Numbered from the stretch's first letter, positions 1 to 9,130 are shown. The stretch is DNA of 64,000 bases from Rikenellaceae bacterium (GCA_902363575.1 CABJAJ010000001.1:62001-126000); one strand, 5' to 3'. Program-made: numbers and translations. The notes: generated by a model from the sequence alone, not told the origin.

Positions 1-41
1 GTCGCGGCAAAGAGCGAAAAAATCAGAACCGAACTGCGCAT
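1..41 (-). CDS. 5' end of an exported protein (partial, runs off the window)
   Basis: An ATG on the minus strand at 41-39 opens a frame reading MRSSVLIFSLFAA to the window edge. This is a typical signal-peptide start: a short basic n-region, then a hydrophobic core. It begins 9 bp after the stop codon of the upstream minus-strand gene at 51-1490, so the two are probably co-transcribed. Only 13 codons are visible, so no family can be named. Confidence 0.5.
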   Translation of the reverse strand, partial: MRSSVLIFSLFAA

Positions 42-50
42 AGGATGGTC

Positions 51-1490
51 TTAAAAGACGATTTCGGAAGGGAACCAGTACACCGTTTCATTCTCGCTGG
101 TGTAGGGAATCGTCTCCCGCACCTCACCCTCGGGGCTCAACACCGTGATGTAGGTCTTGAGGTAGTTGGCGCCCCAACCGTCCTTGGTGTACACGACATA
201 TACGTCGCCCGTCGCTGGATCGACCCGCACCCCGCAGCCATAGGCCGAGAACCCTTCGGGCAGGGGCCAGAGCGAGGCGACGGTTTTCGACGCGGGGTCG
301 TATTTGCAGAGCTCACGCCCGTAAACGCTCCATCCGCTGCCCGTCTTGCGCAGGAAATACAGCGCGCTGCCGTCGGCGGCCGCCGCGATCTCGCAGGGCC
401 GGTAGGTCGATTCCCACCAGAGGGGATAGTCTCCGGTCGAAACGGTTTCAAAGGAGTTGTCCGCAGGATCGATCCGCACGATCCGCTCCGAGTCGGCGGC
501 CCAGACGGCTCCGTCGGTCGTCCGGACAAATCCGGTGCTCGCGGGGCAGAGCTCCGCGGCCGGCTCACCCGTGGCGGGGTCGTACACATAGACCGCGTCG
601 GAGTAGATGAAGAACACTTTGCCGCCGGCCGTGCAGATGTCGCGGAATCCGTTGCGCTGAGCGAAAATCCGATCCGCGGCGTCGAGCGAAAGCGGGTTCA
701 GCCCGATGCGGAAAACACCGTTCTGGGTGGTGATATACCCTGTCGAGGCGTCGTACACCGTCATGCCCATCACCTGTCCCACCGTGGCGCCGTATTCGCT
801 CCCCAGCACCGATCGGGCGTGAAGCTGCGCGTCGGTCTCGACCACGAACGGCGCGTCCTTGGCCACCAGATAGGTCATCGTGCCGGTGCGCAGCATCGTG
901 GTGCCGGAGTTGCCGAGCGGCTGCGCGGGGTTGAGTGCCGCATAGGGACGCCGAATCCACGCCCCGTCGAAATAGTAGTTGAGCGATGCGGGCATCTTGC
1001 CGAACTGCCCCTCGTTATAAACGAAGAATCCGCCTTCGGGCAGCGTTCCGCAGTAGAGCTGCACGGCCGCCATGTAGGTGCGGCCCGACGCATCGGCGCC
1101 CGCGAGGATGAGACGCCCCTGTTCGGGAGTCGCATCGGCCGGTACGGTAACGGTTACCGTGGCGGCCCGCTCGTCGAGGCTGGCGACCCATCCTTCGGAA
1201 ACGGAGAACAGTTCGACGAAAGCGAGGTTACGCGCCGTGTAGGAGACGGTCTGCGATCCGTCCGCCGCGAAGAACAGGGCCTTCGTGTCGAAGACGAGCG
1301 AACTGTCCGCCGCCTTGGGAATGGTGATCGTCGAGCCGTCGGCAAGGATCAGCGACACCGCGTCGTCGGTCTGCTCGATCCCCCGGAAGAAGGAATCGCC
1401 CTGTGCTTTGACTTCGGCGCCCGTCGCGTCTTCGACCCGCGTTCCGTCAACAGTCCAATAGCCTTCGGCATCGACCGCCAGCACGGGCAC
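51..1490 (-). pseudogene. DUF4988/YVTN-like beta-propeller surface protein, 5'-truncated
   Basis: The frame encodes 479 residues. It opens almost directly with the EGYWTVDG signature of the DUF4988 domain found in Bacteroidota surface lipoproteins, and continues with a BACON-like Ig segment (about residues 75-150) and blades of a beta-propeller (about 150-479, repeated GxVYVYDPATG-like strands). Family members normally begin with a lipoprotein signal peptide and a coiled-coil of roughly 100 residues before this motif. Here an in-frame TAA lies two codons upstream of the only usable start (GTG at 1490), and the promoter of the divergent gene begins about 20-50 bp further on. The export signal and coiled-coil are therefore missing. 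I infer a 5' deletion; a cytoplasmic product from the GTG is possible but unlikely. Downstream the next gene starts 9 bp away. Confidence 0.7.
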
Positions 1491-1507
1491 AACTTTTTAA
1501 CCTGTTC

Positions 1508-1545
1508 GTTCCGTTTTGGAAAAATTGTTGTATCTTTGCACTATC
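1508..1545 (+). promoter_or_regulatory. Bacteroidota-type promoter for the LruC lipoprotein
   Basis: A TATCTTTGC box (-7 type) lies near 1531-1539, with a TTTTGG element about 20 bp upstream as the -33 candidate. It faces the gene starting at 1647 and would give a leader of about 100 nt. It sits immediately beyond the broken 5' end of the minus-strand gene. Confidence 0.6.
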
Positions 1546-1646
1546 CGAATTGGTCCCCCGACCGATCGACACAACCCGAACGGCGACAGATCCCGCATCC
1601 GCGCCGTAACGGTACGGTTACTTACATACTCATACACTCAGCGAAG

Positions 1647-3629
1647 ATGAAAAAACATCTGTTACGGTATGCCCTGCTCTGCCTTATTGTCCCGGCAACG
1701 GCCGGTTGCGTCAAAGATGCTGCGAACCGCATCGTCCCCGCACCCGAACCGGACCTGATCGGCTTCGATTACGCGACTTCGTCCCCGACCCGCCTGTCGG
1801 TCGGTTACCGCGACATGGGCGGAGTCCGCACGAACGTCTATTTTGAACTCTACGACGTCAATCCCGTCGAGGTCGCGGCCGACGGCTCCTGTTACCGGCT
1901 CAGGGAGGGCATCGAGCCGCTCTTCGCCGGATACACCGATGAAAACGGGTGGTTCGACGGCGTAGTCCGGCTACCGGCCTACCTCGAAAAAGCCTATATC
2001 TACACCCCGGCGTTCTACGCCCAGACGTTGATGGAGGCGACTCTCGACGGCGGCACGCTCATCGCCCGGGACGAAGTGTCCGAAATCACGGCGGACGCGG
2101 CGACCCGCGCCAACGGCTACTATTCCGAAGCCGTGCTGAAAGACGGCTGGAAAACATGGCTCGGCACCTATGACGACACCTACGGCCGGATCGACTATGC
2201 CTATGAAGGTCCGCTCAGGAACGAAAATTACCAACTGCTCTACAAGGCATCCACCGAGGTATTCAACACCTCCCGCCCATGTCCCCAGGAGTATCGTTCG
2301 TCGAAGGACCTCTACCTCAACGAATCCGCCGAAGTAGCCGTGACGATGCTGGGCAGCAACACCTGCTGGAACTGCTCGATGGGTTACTACTATTACCGCG
2401 AAGGGGAGCAACCCGCCTCGCTCGCCCAGGCAAACGTCATCATGCTCTTTCCGAACACACAGGACGGCCAGTGGTCGAACAACAAGAATCTCTCGAGCAA
2501 CTACATCGGAGTGAAACGCGGCACGGCCGTACAGCTGATCTACTACCCCCGCATCGCCGAAGGAAGCAGGGAGGGGGCTACCACCGCATTTCCTGCCGGC
2601 TACCGAATCGGCTTCGTGCTGGCCACCAATGCCTGGACCAACCGCCTGACCGGTTTCGGCGGCAGCAAGAAATACCGTGCCGCGACCTCGGAAGGCCTGA
2701 GTGTCAATGACCAGGGAGTTCCCTACCAGAAGCCGCGCACGGCCGTTTACCGGTACACGAACGAAAAGCAGGGGATCAACACGGTGCTCTTCTCATTCGA
2801 GGACTACACAACCGACCAAAACTTCAGCGATGTGGTCTTCACGATGAACTCCAACCCGGTCGATGCGGTGGTGGACGTGCCGGTGGTCGATGACAATGAC
2901 CAGGGGAAAACGTCCCACACCCTCAAGGGCATCTACGCTTTCGAGGATTTGTGGCCCAGTCGGGGCGATTACGACATGAACGACGTGATGGTCAGGCTCG
3001 ACTACGAAAAACGGTTCACCGTCAAAGGCATCCTCGAAGAGTCGTTTCTGCTCAAAACCTTCCGCAACCAGGCGGCCAACGACAACGGTTTGGCCCTGAC
3101 GCTCACGGGTAAAGCCGCCGGCGCGAAAATCACCTGCTCGACGTGTGCCCCCGGGAGCGACGAATTCGTCGCGGCCGACTTCGCCCGCGAAGGGGATGTG
3201 CTGCTGCTGACCGACAACGTGAAAACCTCGACAGGAACGATCTACAAAATTACGGCGCAGTACGACACCCCGATCGCAACCGACTCGGGCAGCGAGGTCA
3301 GGCCCTTCATCTACCGCACCGACCGCGCCGGACTCCAGCCCGGCACGCGCTGGGAGGTGCATATCCCCTACGAAGCGCCGACCGAGCGAATCGACTGGTC
3401 GCTCTTCGGCACGGGCGACGACCGCTCGGTTCCGACCGAAGGACGCTATTACGTGCGCGAGAACAAGTATCCGTTCGCCTTCTTCCTGGCGGGAGCCACG
3501 GACAGCGACCTGAGCCCCCTGCTCGACCCCGCCAATGAAAAAACGCCCGTCGATGAGCTCTTCCCCGCCTATTCGGAATGGGTGCTCAGCGGCGGCAGCT
3601 CGCAGGCAGACTGGTATAAGAAAAAATGA
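1647..3629 (+). CDS. LruC domain-containing lipoprotein
   Basis: The protein has 660 residues from the ATG at 1647. This start gives MKKHLLRYALLCLIVPATAGC, a signal peptide ending in a lipobox with Cys21 as lipid anchor; longer upstream readings run through the promoter and are rejected. Residues about 30-380 are an unrecognised beta-rich region. About residues 430-445 carry AFEDLWPSRGDYDMNDVMV, the acidic signature of LruC (DUF4842/DUF4114-like) domains in Bacteroidota surface proteins, thought to bind calcium. The remainder (to about 640) is the beta-sandwich of that domain. It is probably exported and anchored in the outer membrane; ligand unknown. It stands alone, followed by two terminator-like hairpins at 3632-3705. 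Confidence 0.85.
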   Translation: MKKHLLRYALLCLIVPATAGCVKDAANRIVPAPEPDLIGFDYATSSPTRLSVGYRDMGGVRTNVYFELYDVNPVEVAADGSCYRLREGIEPLFAGYTDENGWFDGVVRLPAYLEKAYIYTPAFYAQTLMEATLDGGTLIARDEVSEITADAATRANGYYSEAVLKDGWKTWLGTYDDTYGRIDYAYEGPLRNENYQLLYKASTEVFNTSRPCPQEYRSSKDLYLNESAEVAVTMLGSNTCWNCSMGYYYYREGEQPASLAQANVIMLFPNTQDGQWSNNKNLSSNYIGVKRGTAVQLIYYPRIAEGSREGATTAFPAGYRIGFVLATNAWTNRLTGFGGSKKYRAATSEGLSVNDQGVPYQKPRTAVYRYTNEKQGINTVLFSFEDYTTDQNFSDVVFTMNSNPVDAVVDVPVVDDNDQGKTSHTLKGIYAFEDLWPSRGDYDMNDVMVRLDYEKRFTVKGILEESFLLKTFRNQAANDNGLALTLTGKAAGAKITCSTCAPGSDEFVAADFAREGDVLLLTDNVKTSTGTIYKITAQYDTPIATDSGSEVRPFIYRTDRAGLQPGTRWEVHIPYEAPTERIDWSLFGTGDDRSVPTEGRYYVRENKYPFAFFLAGATDSDLSPLLDPANEKTPVDELFPAYSEWVLSGGSSQADWYKKK

Positions 3630-3631
3630 TC

Positions 3632-3661
3632 CCACCCGTCCCGGCCGGAGTGATCGGGTGG
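3632..3661 (+). terminator. Hairpin after the LruC gene
   Basis: CCACCCG at 3632-3638 pairs with CGGGTGG at 3655-3661, followed by CAATTTT. It starts 3 bp after the stop codon. Confidence 0.55.
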
Positions 3662-3671
3662 CAATTTTCGG

Positions 3672-3705
3672 CAGCGCTTTTCGTTCCTACGAAAGGCGCT
3701 GTTTC
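3672..3705 (+). terminator. Second, stronger terminator hairpin
   Basis: CAGCGCTTTTCGT (3672-3684) pairs with ACGAAAGGCGCTG (3689-3701) in 12 of 13 positions with a four-base loop, followed by TTTCTTT. It completes transcription stop after the LruC gene. Confidence 0.7.
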
Positions 3706-3875
3706 TTTGTGCGCAGAGGTCCGGCTGCCGGCCGGATTGAAACCGAAAGCCGCACAAGGCGTTACCGGGCCTTCCCGTCGATCCGCCCGCACAGCCGCCC
3801 TCCGCAACCCCGTGCACACCGCACGACAGGGCCGAAAAAAGACCGATCCGCAGTAGGCGGTCTGCTGAAAAAAAC

Positions 3876-3883
3876 ATACCTTT
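3876..3883 (+). promoter_or_regulatory. -7 box TACCTTTC directly in front of the radical SAM gene
   Basis: The box ends 5 nt before the ATG at 3889. If the usual spacing to transcription start holds, the mRNA would be leaderless or nearly so. Confidence 0.4.
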
Positions 3884-3888
3884 CCGCC

Positions 3889-5148
3889 ATGAAAGCAACC
3901 GTGCTCGAAAAGCTCACCATACTGGCCGAATCGGCGCGCTACGACGTTTCGTGCGCATCGAGCGGCGTGACGCGCAAGCATCGTGCGGACGGCATCGGCA
4001 ACGCCGCGGGCTGGGGCATCTGCCACTCTTTCACGGCGGACGGACGCTGCGTGTCGCTGCTCAAAATCATGCTCACGAACGTCTGCATCTTCGACTGCGC
4101 CTACTGCATCAACCGACGCAGCAACGACATCCGTCGGGCCACCTTCACCCCCGACGAACTCACTGAGCTGACCATCGAATTCTACCGCCGCAACTACATC
4201 GAGGGGCTGTTCCTCTCCTCGGGCATCGTCCGCAACCCCGACTACACGATGGAGCGCATGGTGCGCGTGGCCCGCGACCTGCGTTCGGTCCACCGCTTCA
4301 ACGGCTACATTCATCTCAAAAGCATCCCCGGCGCCAGCCGCGAGCTGGTGGCCGAGGCGGGGCGCTATGCCGACCGTCTGAGCGTGAATATCGAAATTCC
4401 GACGGAGCGCAATCTGAAACTGCTGGCCCCGGACAAGAGCTACGACAGCATCTACCGGCCGATGGGTTACATCCAGCAGGGGGTGCTCCAGAGCGCCGAG
4501 GAGCGCAGTCGTTTCCGCCACGCTCCGCGGTTCGCCCCGGCCGGCCAGAGCACGCAGATGATCGTCGGCGCCACCGACGAAAGCGACCGCGACATCCTGC
4601 TGCTCTCCTCGGCGCTGTACGACCGCCCCACCATGAAGCGGGTCTATTATTCGGGGTTCGTGCCTGTCAACCCGTACGACAAGCGGCTGCCAGCGCTGGA
4701 CAAGGCGCCGCTCGTGCGCGAAAACCGCCTCTACCAGGCCGACTGGCTGATGCGTTTCTACGGCTTCCGCGCCGAGGAGATCGCCGACGAAGCGACGCCC
4801 CGGCTCGACCTGGAGATCGACCCCAAACTGGCATGGGCGCTGCGCCATCCCGAATGTTTCCCGGTGGATGTGAACCGTGCGGAATACGAAATGCTGCTGC
4901 GCGTGCCGGGCATCGGCGTCAAGTCGGCCCGGCTGATCGTCTGCTCGCGTCGCTACCGCAGCCTGACGGCCGCAGCGCTCCGGCAGATCGGCGTGGTGAT
5001 GAAAAAGGCGCAGTACTTCGTCACCTGCCGCGAGCTCCCGTCGGCCGCAACGGTGAACGAACTTACGCCTCAGGAGGTACGCCGCCTACTCACGGCTCCC
5101 AAAAGCCGGAGACGCGAGGCGGACACGGGACAACTCACCCTCTTCTGA
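3889..5148 (+). CDS. Radical SAM DNA modification/repair protein (TIGR03916-like)
   Basis: The protein has 419 residues from ATG 3889. A radical-SAM CX3CX2C motif (Cys66, Cys70, Cys73) would bind the [4Fe-4S] cluster that cleaves S-adenosylmethionine. The C-terminal part has a helix-hairpin-helix motif (VPGIGVKSA, from about residue 339), as in non-specific DNA-binding repair proteins. This architecture matches the 'putative DNA modification/repair radical SAM protein' family that is commonly paired with a TIGR03915 protein, and that partner follows 2 bp downstream here. The exact reaction is not established for the family as far as I know. The ORF is open for about 350 bp upstream through terminators, so the ATG at 3889 is preferred. 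Confidence 0.88.
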   Translation: MKATVLEKLTILAESARYDVSCASSGVTRKHRADGIGNAAGWGICHSFTADGRCVSLLKIMLTNVCIFDCAYCINRRSNDIRRATFTPDELTELTIEFYRRNYIEGLFLSSGIVRNPDYTMERMVRVARDLRSVHRFNGYIHLKSIPGASRELVAEAGRYADRLSVNIEIPTERNLKLLAPDKSYDSIYRPMGYIQQGVLQSAEERSRFRHAPRFAPAGQSTQMIVGATDESDRDILLLSSALYDRPTMKRVYYSGFVPVNPYDKRLPALDKAPLVRENRLYQADWLMRFYGFRAEEIADEATPRLDLEIDPKLAWALRHPECFPVDVNRAEYEMLLRVPGIGVKSARLIVCSRRYRSLTAAALRQIGVVMKKAQYFVTCRELPSAATVNELTPQEVRRLLTAPKSRRREADTGQLTLF

Positions 5149-5150
5149 CG

Positions 5151-5912
5151 ATGCTGGTCTTTCGCTACGACAAAACTTTCGAGGGGCTGCTCTCGGCCCT
5201 TTTCGACGCCTATACCCTGCACACGTTCCCCGACCGCCTGATCGGAGCGGGGGATCCGGAACCGCTGTTCACGGAGCGCGTGCACGAGATCGCGACCGAT
5301 GCCGCCCACGCCGCCCGGGTCTGGCGGGGGCTCGGCAAGCGGCTCCGGTCCCGCGCCCGCTCGATGCTCGTCTATGCCTGGCACGGGGAGCAGGAGGGGA
5401 GCGACGAACTGCTGCTGCGCTGTCTGCGGCGCATCTTCGACCAGGACGGCGGCGTGGTGAGCGATCTGGCGGACAGCGACATGAAAGCCCTCCACCGGCT
5501 CGCGCTCCAGGTTTCCCACGAACGCGAACGCCTCAAACAGTTCGTCCGCCTGCAAAAAGCCGCCGACGGTACCTACTTCGCCGCCGTCACCCCCGAACAC
5601 AACGCCCTGCCCTTGGCACTGGGTTATTTCACCGACCGCTTCGCCGACCAGCGCTGGCTCATCTACGACCGCCGCCGCAATTACGGGTACTATTATGACG
5701 GACGCGAAGCCCGAGAGGTCTGCATCGAGGACGACCGGGGGATGATCGCCGACAAGCTCGACGACCGCTTTCTGGCCGAAGAGGAGCGTCGGTTTCAGTT
5801 GCTCTGGAAAAACTACTTCCGCGCTTTGGCCATTCCCGAGCGCCTCAACGAAAAACAGCAGCGGCGCATGATGCCCCGCCGTTACTGGAAGCACCTGACC
5901 GAGATGGAGTGA
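5151..5912 (+). CDS. TIGR03915/DUF4130-type partner of the radical SAM protein
   Basis: The protein has 253 residues from the ATG at 5151, starting MLVFRYDKTFEGLLSALFDA, the usual N-terminus of this family. Length agrees with family members (about 250). The C-terminal LLWKNYFRALAIPERLNEKQQRRMMPRRYWKHLTEM is conserved in type (aromatic and basic). In many bacteria the gene is adjacent to the radical SAM protein and sometimes fused to or near a uracil-DNA-glycosylase-like domain, suggesting a role in nucleic-acid repair or modification. It starts 2 bp after the upstream stop, so the two are one operon. Catalytic function is unknown. Confidence 0.82.
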   Translation: MLVFRYDKTFEGLLSALFDAYTLHTFPDRLIGAGDPEPLFTERVHEIATDAAHAARVWRGLGKRLRSRARSMLVYAWHGEQEGSDELLLRCLRRIFDQDGGVVSDLADSDMKALHRLALQVSHERERLKQFVRLQKAADGTYFAAVTPEHNALPLALGYFTDRFADQRWLIYDRRRNYGYYYDGREAREVCIEDDRGMIADKLDDRFLAEEERRFQLLWKNYFRALAIPERLNEKQQRRMMPRRYWKHLTEME

Positions 5913-5925
5913 GGCTGTCGGCGCC

Positions 5926-5942
5926 CGGTTTGTACTATCTTT
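5926..5942 (+). promoter_or_regulatory. First copy of a tandemly duplicated promoter element
   Basis: A 17-nt stretch CGGTTTGTACTATCTTT occurs here and again at 6001-6017, 75 bp apart. This copy is followed by A rather than the consensus G of the -7 box. Whether it is active is unclear. Confidence 0.45.
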
Positions 5943-5963
5943 ACAGAAGACAGACGGCACCTC

Positions 5964-5998
5964 GGCAAAACAACCTCGCGAGCGCGGTTGCTTTTGCC
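5964..5998 (+). terminator. Long hairpin between the two promoter copies
   Basis: GGCAAAACAACC (5964-5975) pairs with GGTTGCTTTTGCC (5986-5998) with one bulged C. There is no clean U-tract after it, so it may be a weak terminator of the upstream operon or a structure in a short transcript from the first promoter copy. Confidence 0.45.
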
Positions 5999-6000
5999 CT

Positions 6001-6018
6001 CGGTTTGTACTATCTTTG
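6001..6018 (+). promoter_or_regulatory. Promoter for the UvrD/PcrA helicase (second copy)
   Basis: The second copy of the 17-nt element ends in TATCTTTG, a perfect -7 box, with TTTTG about 20 bp upstream as the -33 element. It places transcription start near 6025, which rules out the TTG at 6016 as initiation codon and favours TTG at 6037. Confidence 0.65.
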
Positions 6019-6036
6019 TACGAAATTTCGCACGCA

Positions 6037-8421
6037 TTGGAATCTCCCATACTGCAAGGCCTCAATCCCGCCCAACGCGAAGCCGTTGTCCACTACGACC
6101 GTCCGTCGCTCATCATCGCCGGCGCCGGGTCGGGCAAGACGCGCGTGCTGACCTCGCGCATCGCCTACATGATCGAACAGGGGGTCGCACCGTTCAACAT
6201 CCTGGCCCTGACCTTTACCAACAAGGCCGCCGAGCAGATGCGCGAGCGGATCGCCCAGATGGTCCCCGGCAACCGCAGCCGCTACATCCGCATGGGAACG
6301 TTCCACTCGGTCTTTTCGCGCATCCTCCGGGAAAACGCCGAGCGGATCGGCTACCCCCAGACCTTCACGATCTACGAGCCGTCGGACACCCGCAACCTGC
6401 TTAAAACCATCATCAAGGAGATGCAGCTCGCGGACGAGAAGTACAAGCCCAACGCCATCGCATCGCGCATCTCCTACGCCAAAAACTGCCTGGTCACACC
6501 CGGCGCCTACGCCGCCAACGCCACCTATGCCGCCGAAGACCGCCGGATGCAGATTCCGGAGTTCGGGACGATATACAACACCTACTGCCAGCGCTGCCGC
6601 CGCAACGGAGCGATGGATTTCGACGACCTGCTCCTGCAGACCAACATCCTGCTGAGGGACTGTCCCGACGTGCTGGCCCGCTACCAGGAGCAGTTCCGCT
6701 ACATCCTCGTGGACGAGTATCAGGACACCAACTATGCCCAGTACGTCATCATCCGCCGCCTCTCGGAAACCCACTCCAAAGTATGCGTGGTCGGCGACGA
6801 TGCCCAGTCGATCTATTCGTTCCGGGGCGCCAAGATCGAAAATATCCTCTCGTTCCGCAAGGACTTCCCCGAGGCCCTGACCTTCAAGCTGGAACAGAAC
6901 TACCGCTCGACGCGCACCATCGTCGAGGCGGCCAACTCGGTCATCGTCCGCAACGCCAAACGCATGGAGAAGAACTGCTTCTCGGAAGGCGACCTGGGCG
7001 AGCCGATCCGGGTGCTCAAGGCCTACACCGACCGGGAGGAGGCCGAGCAGGTGGTCATGGATATCCGGGACCGGGTGCGCGAGAGCGGCGCGATGTGGAG
7101 CGACGTGGCTGTGCTCTACCGCACCAACAACCAGTCGCTCGTGCTCGAGGACGCCCTGCGCCGCAGGGCGATACCCTACCGCATCTACAAGGGGAGCTCG
7201 TTCTACGACCACAAGGAGATCAAGGATTTGCTGGCCTATATCCGGCTGGTCATCAACCCGCGCGACGACGAGGCTTTCCGGCGCATCGTCAATTATCCGG
7301 CGCGCGGTATCGGCGACACGACCGTGCAGCGCATCGGGCTGCTGGCCGCCGAGCGGGGGGTCTCGATGTGGGAAGCCGTCGATACGCTGGTCGAGGAACC
7401 CGCCGCCGACCCCGTGCAGCGCACCATCGCCCGCAAAGTCACCGAGTTCGTCTCCCTGATCCGCTCGCTGTCGCTGCAGCGGGAGGAGAAAAGCCTCTAT
7501 GACTTCGGGCATGAGATCGCCTCCCGCTCGGGCATCATCGCCCAATACCGCATGGAGCAGACGCCCGAGGCGACCAGCGCCCTGGACAACATCGAGGAGC
7601 TGCTCAACTCCATGCAGCTTTTCCGCGAGCAGCGCGACGCCGAGATCCGCAACGGCGAGCGGAGCGAGCAGGAGCAGCCCACCATCGAGGAGTGGCTGCA
7701 AAGCGTGATGCTCATGACCGACATGGACAAGGACGACCCCGCCGACCGGGACAAGGTGACGCTGATGACCGTCCACTCGGCCAAAGGGCTGGAATATATG
7801 TACGTCTATATCGTCGGACTGGAAGAAAACCTGTTCCCCTCGCAGCGGGCGATGGAGTCGCCCGACGGCTTCGAGGAGGAGCGGCGGCTTTTCTATGTCG
7901 CCCTCACGCGGGCGAAGGTCGCCGCGACGCTCTCCTATGCCGAAACGCGGTTCAAGTGGGGCAACATGGAGTTTTCGCGCCCGAGCTGCTTCCTGCGCGA
8001 AATCGACTCCCGCTACCTCGATCGTCCGCAGGAGGAGCATCCGCTGCCCCGGCGCGGCGAGGGGGCGCACGAGAGCGGCCGGTCGGCCCTCGACGAATTG
8101 CGGCGACGTTTCGACTACCGCTTCAAGCAGCAGGCCGCCGCACCCCGGCAGCAGGAGCCCGCGCGTCCTGTCGTCACCCCTCCGCCCCCCTCGACCGACG
8201 GGATGCGGCGGCTGGGCAGCCGCCCTGCGGAGACGCCCCGGCAGGCGGGACCGCCGTGTACGGACTATGCGGTGGGCGAGCGGGTCGAGCACCCCAAATT
8301 CGGAGCGGGCACGATCCTGCGCATCGAGACCCTGGCATCCGATCATAAGCTGGTCGTCGAATTCGGGGAGTTCGGACAAAAGACCCTGCTGGCCAAATTC
8401 GCCAGACTGACCAAACTGTAA
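6037..8421 (+). CDS. uvrD: UvrD/PcrA/Rep-family ATP-dependent DNA helicase
   Basis: This superfamily 1A 3'-5' DNA helicase would act in excision repair and removal of proteins from DNA. Visible motifs: Q-motif LNPAQREAV, Walker A GAGSGKT (Lys34), DEYQD Walker B (Asp226), GDDAQSIYSFRGA, EQNYRS, VHSAKGLE, VALTRA. The C-terminal 55 residues (AVGERVEHPKFGAGTIL) form the Tudor-like domain seen in PcrA that contacts RNA polymerase or DNA. Length is about 794 residues, slightly over the family norm because of a linker at about 660-730. There is no ATG near the conserved N-terminus; the promoter location favours TTG at 6037 (reading MESPILQGLN), with the TTG at 6016 the alternative. endonuclease III follows 11 bp downstream. 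Confidence 0.95.
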   Translation: MESPILQGLNPAQREAVVHYDRPSLIIAGAGSGKTRVLTSRIAYMIEQGVAPFNILALTFTNKAAEQMRERIAQMVPGNRSRYIRMGTFHSVFSRILRENAERIGYPQTFTIYEPSDTRNLLKTIIKEMQLADEKYKPNAIASRISYAKNCLVTPGAYAANATYAAEDRRMQIPEFGTIYNTYCQRCRRNGAMDFDDLLLQTNILLRDCPDVLARYQEQFRYILVDEYQDTNYAQYVIIRRLSETHSKVCVVGDDAQSIYSFRGAKIENILSFRKDFPEALTFKLEQNYRSTRTIVEAANSVIVRNAKRMEKNCFSEGDLGEPIRVLKAYTDREEAEQVVMDIRDRVRESGAMWSDVAVLYRTNNQSLVLEDALRRRAIPYRIYKGSSFYDHKEIKDLLAYIRLVINPRDDEAFRRIVNYPARGIGDTTVQRIGLLAAERGVSMWEAVDTLVEEPAADPVQRTIARKVTEFVSLIRSLSLQREEKSLYDFGHEIASRSGIIAQYRMEQTPEATSALDNIEELLNSMQLFREQRDAEIRNGERSEQEQPTIEEWLQSVMLMTDMDKDDPADRDKVTLMTVHSAKGLEYMYVYIVGLEENLFPSQRAMESPDGFEEERRLFYVALTRAKVAATLSYAETRFKWGNMEFSRPSCFLREIDSRYLDRPQEEHPLPRRGEGAHESGRSALDELRRRFDYRFKQQAAAPRQQEPARPVVTPPPPSTDGMRRLGSRPAETPRQAGPPCTDYAVGERVEHPKFGAGTILRIETLASDHKLVVEFGEFGQKTLLAKFARLTKL

Positions 8422-8432
8422 ACGATAAAACC

Positions 8433-9089
8433 ATGACCACCAAAGCGCGTTATGCGGGCGTCATCGAATGGTTCCAGAGCCACATGCCCGTCGCGGAAAG
8501 CGAACTGCACTACGGCAACCCTTACGAGCTGCTCGTGTCGGTGATCCTCTCGGCCCAGTGCACCGACAAGCGGGTAAACATGACCACCCCGGCGCTCTTC
8601 GCGGCTTTCCCGACGCCGCAGGCAATGGCGCAGGCGACGCCGGAGGAGATCTACCCCTACATCAAAAGCATCTCCTACCCCAACAACAAGGCCCGCAACC
8701 TGGCGGGCATGGCCCGGATGCTCTGCGAAGAGTTCGGCGGCGAGGTGCCGAGCGACCTGGACCAGCTCAGGCGGCTGCCGGGCGTGGGCCGCAAGACGGC
8801 CAACGTCGTGGGGGCGGTCATCTGGCAGAAAGAGGTGATGCCGGTCGATACCCACGTATTCCGCGTTTCAGCCCGCATCGGCCTGAGCCGCAACGCCAAA
8901 ACACCGCTCCAGACGGAGTTGCAACTCGAAAAAAACATCCCCTCCCACCTGCTTCCGCTGGCCCACCACTGGCTCATTCTCCACGGCCGCTATGTCTGCG
9001 TCGCCCGCGCTCCCAAGTGCGGCGAATGTGGCCTCACCCCGTGGTGCAAATACTATGCGGAGACGGTTGCAAAAGCGGCCGCGAAGTGA
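8433..9089 (+). CDS. nth: Endonuclease III (DNA glycosylase/AP lyase)
   Basis: The product removes oxidised pyrimidines from DNA and cleaves the abasic site. The 218-residue protein shows the HhH-GPD motif LPGVGRKTANVV with catalytic Lys121, the catalytic Asp139 in VDTHVFR, and a C-terminal [4Fe-4S] cluster motif C-X6-C-X2-C-X5-C (Cys189, 196, 199, 205). Length is typical (about 210-220). It follows the helicase gene by 11 bp and shares its operon, giving a local base-excision/DNA-repair group with the radical SAM pair. Confidence 0.97.
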   Translation: MTTKARYAGVIEWFQSHMPVAESELHYGNPYELLVSVILSAQCTDKRVNMTTPALFAAFPTPQAMAQATPEEIYPYIKSISYPNNKARNLAGMARMLCEEFGGEVPSDLDQLRRLPGVGRKTANVVGAVIWQKEVMPVDTHVFRVSARIGLSRNAKTPLQTELQLEKNIPSHLLPLAHHWLILHGRYVCVARAPKCGECGLTPWCKYYAETVAKAAAK

Positions 9090-9100
9090 GCGGGTTTGTT

Positions 9101-9125
9101 TTGTAGCAATAAAATCGTATATTTG
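9101..9125 (+). promoter_or_regulatory. Promoter of the DHH phosphoesterase gene, likely leaderless
   Basis: The -7 box TATATTTG lies at 9118-9125, with TTTTG near 9099-9103 as the -33 element. The start codon is at 9131, only 5 nt after the box, so the transcript should begin at or very near the ATG. Confidence 0.6.
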
Positions 9126-9130
9126 CGTCA

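Noticed and set aside
45..1646. A continuous plus-strand reading frame upstream of and in frame with the LruC gene
   Set aside because: It runs antisense through the DUF4988-type gene and across the TATCTTTG promoter; the lipoprotein signal at 1647 marks the true start. High-GC DNA gives long shadow frames.
6010..8379. A 789-codon minus-strand frame
   Set aside because: Antisense to the UvrD/PcrA helicase; composition is that of a shadow frame.
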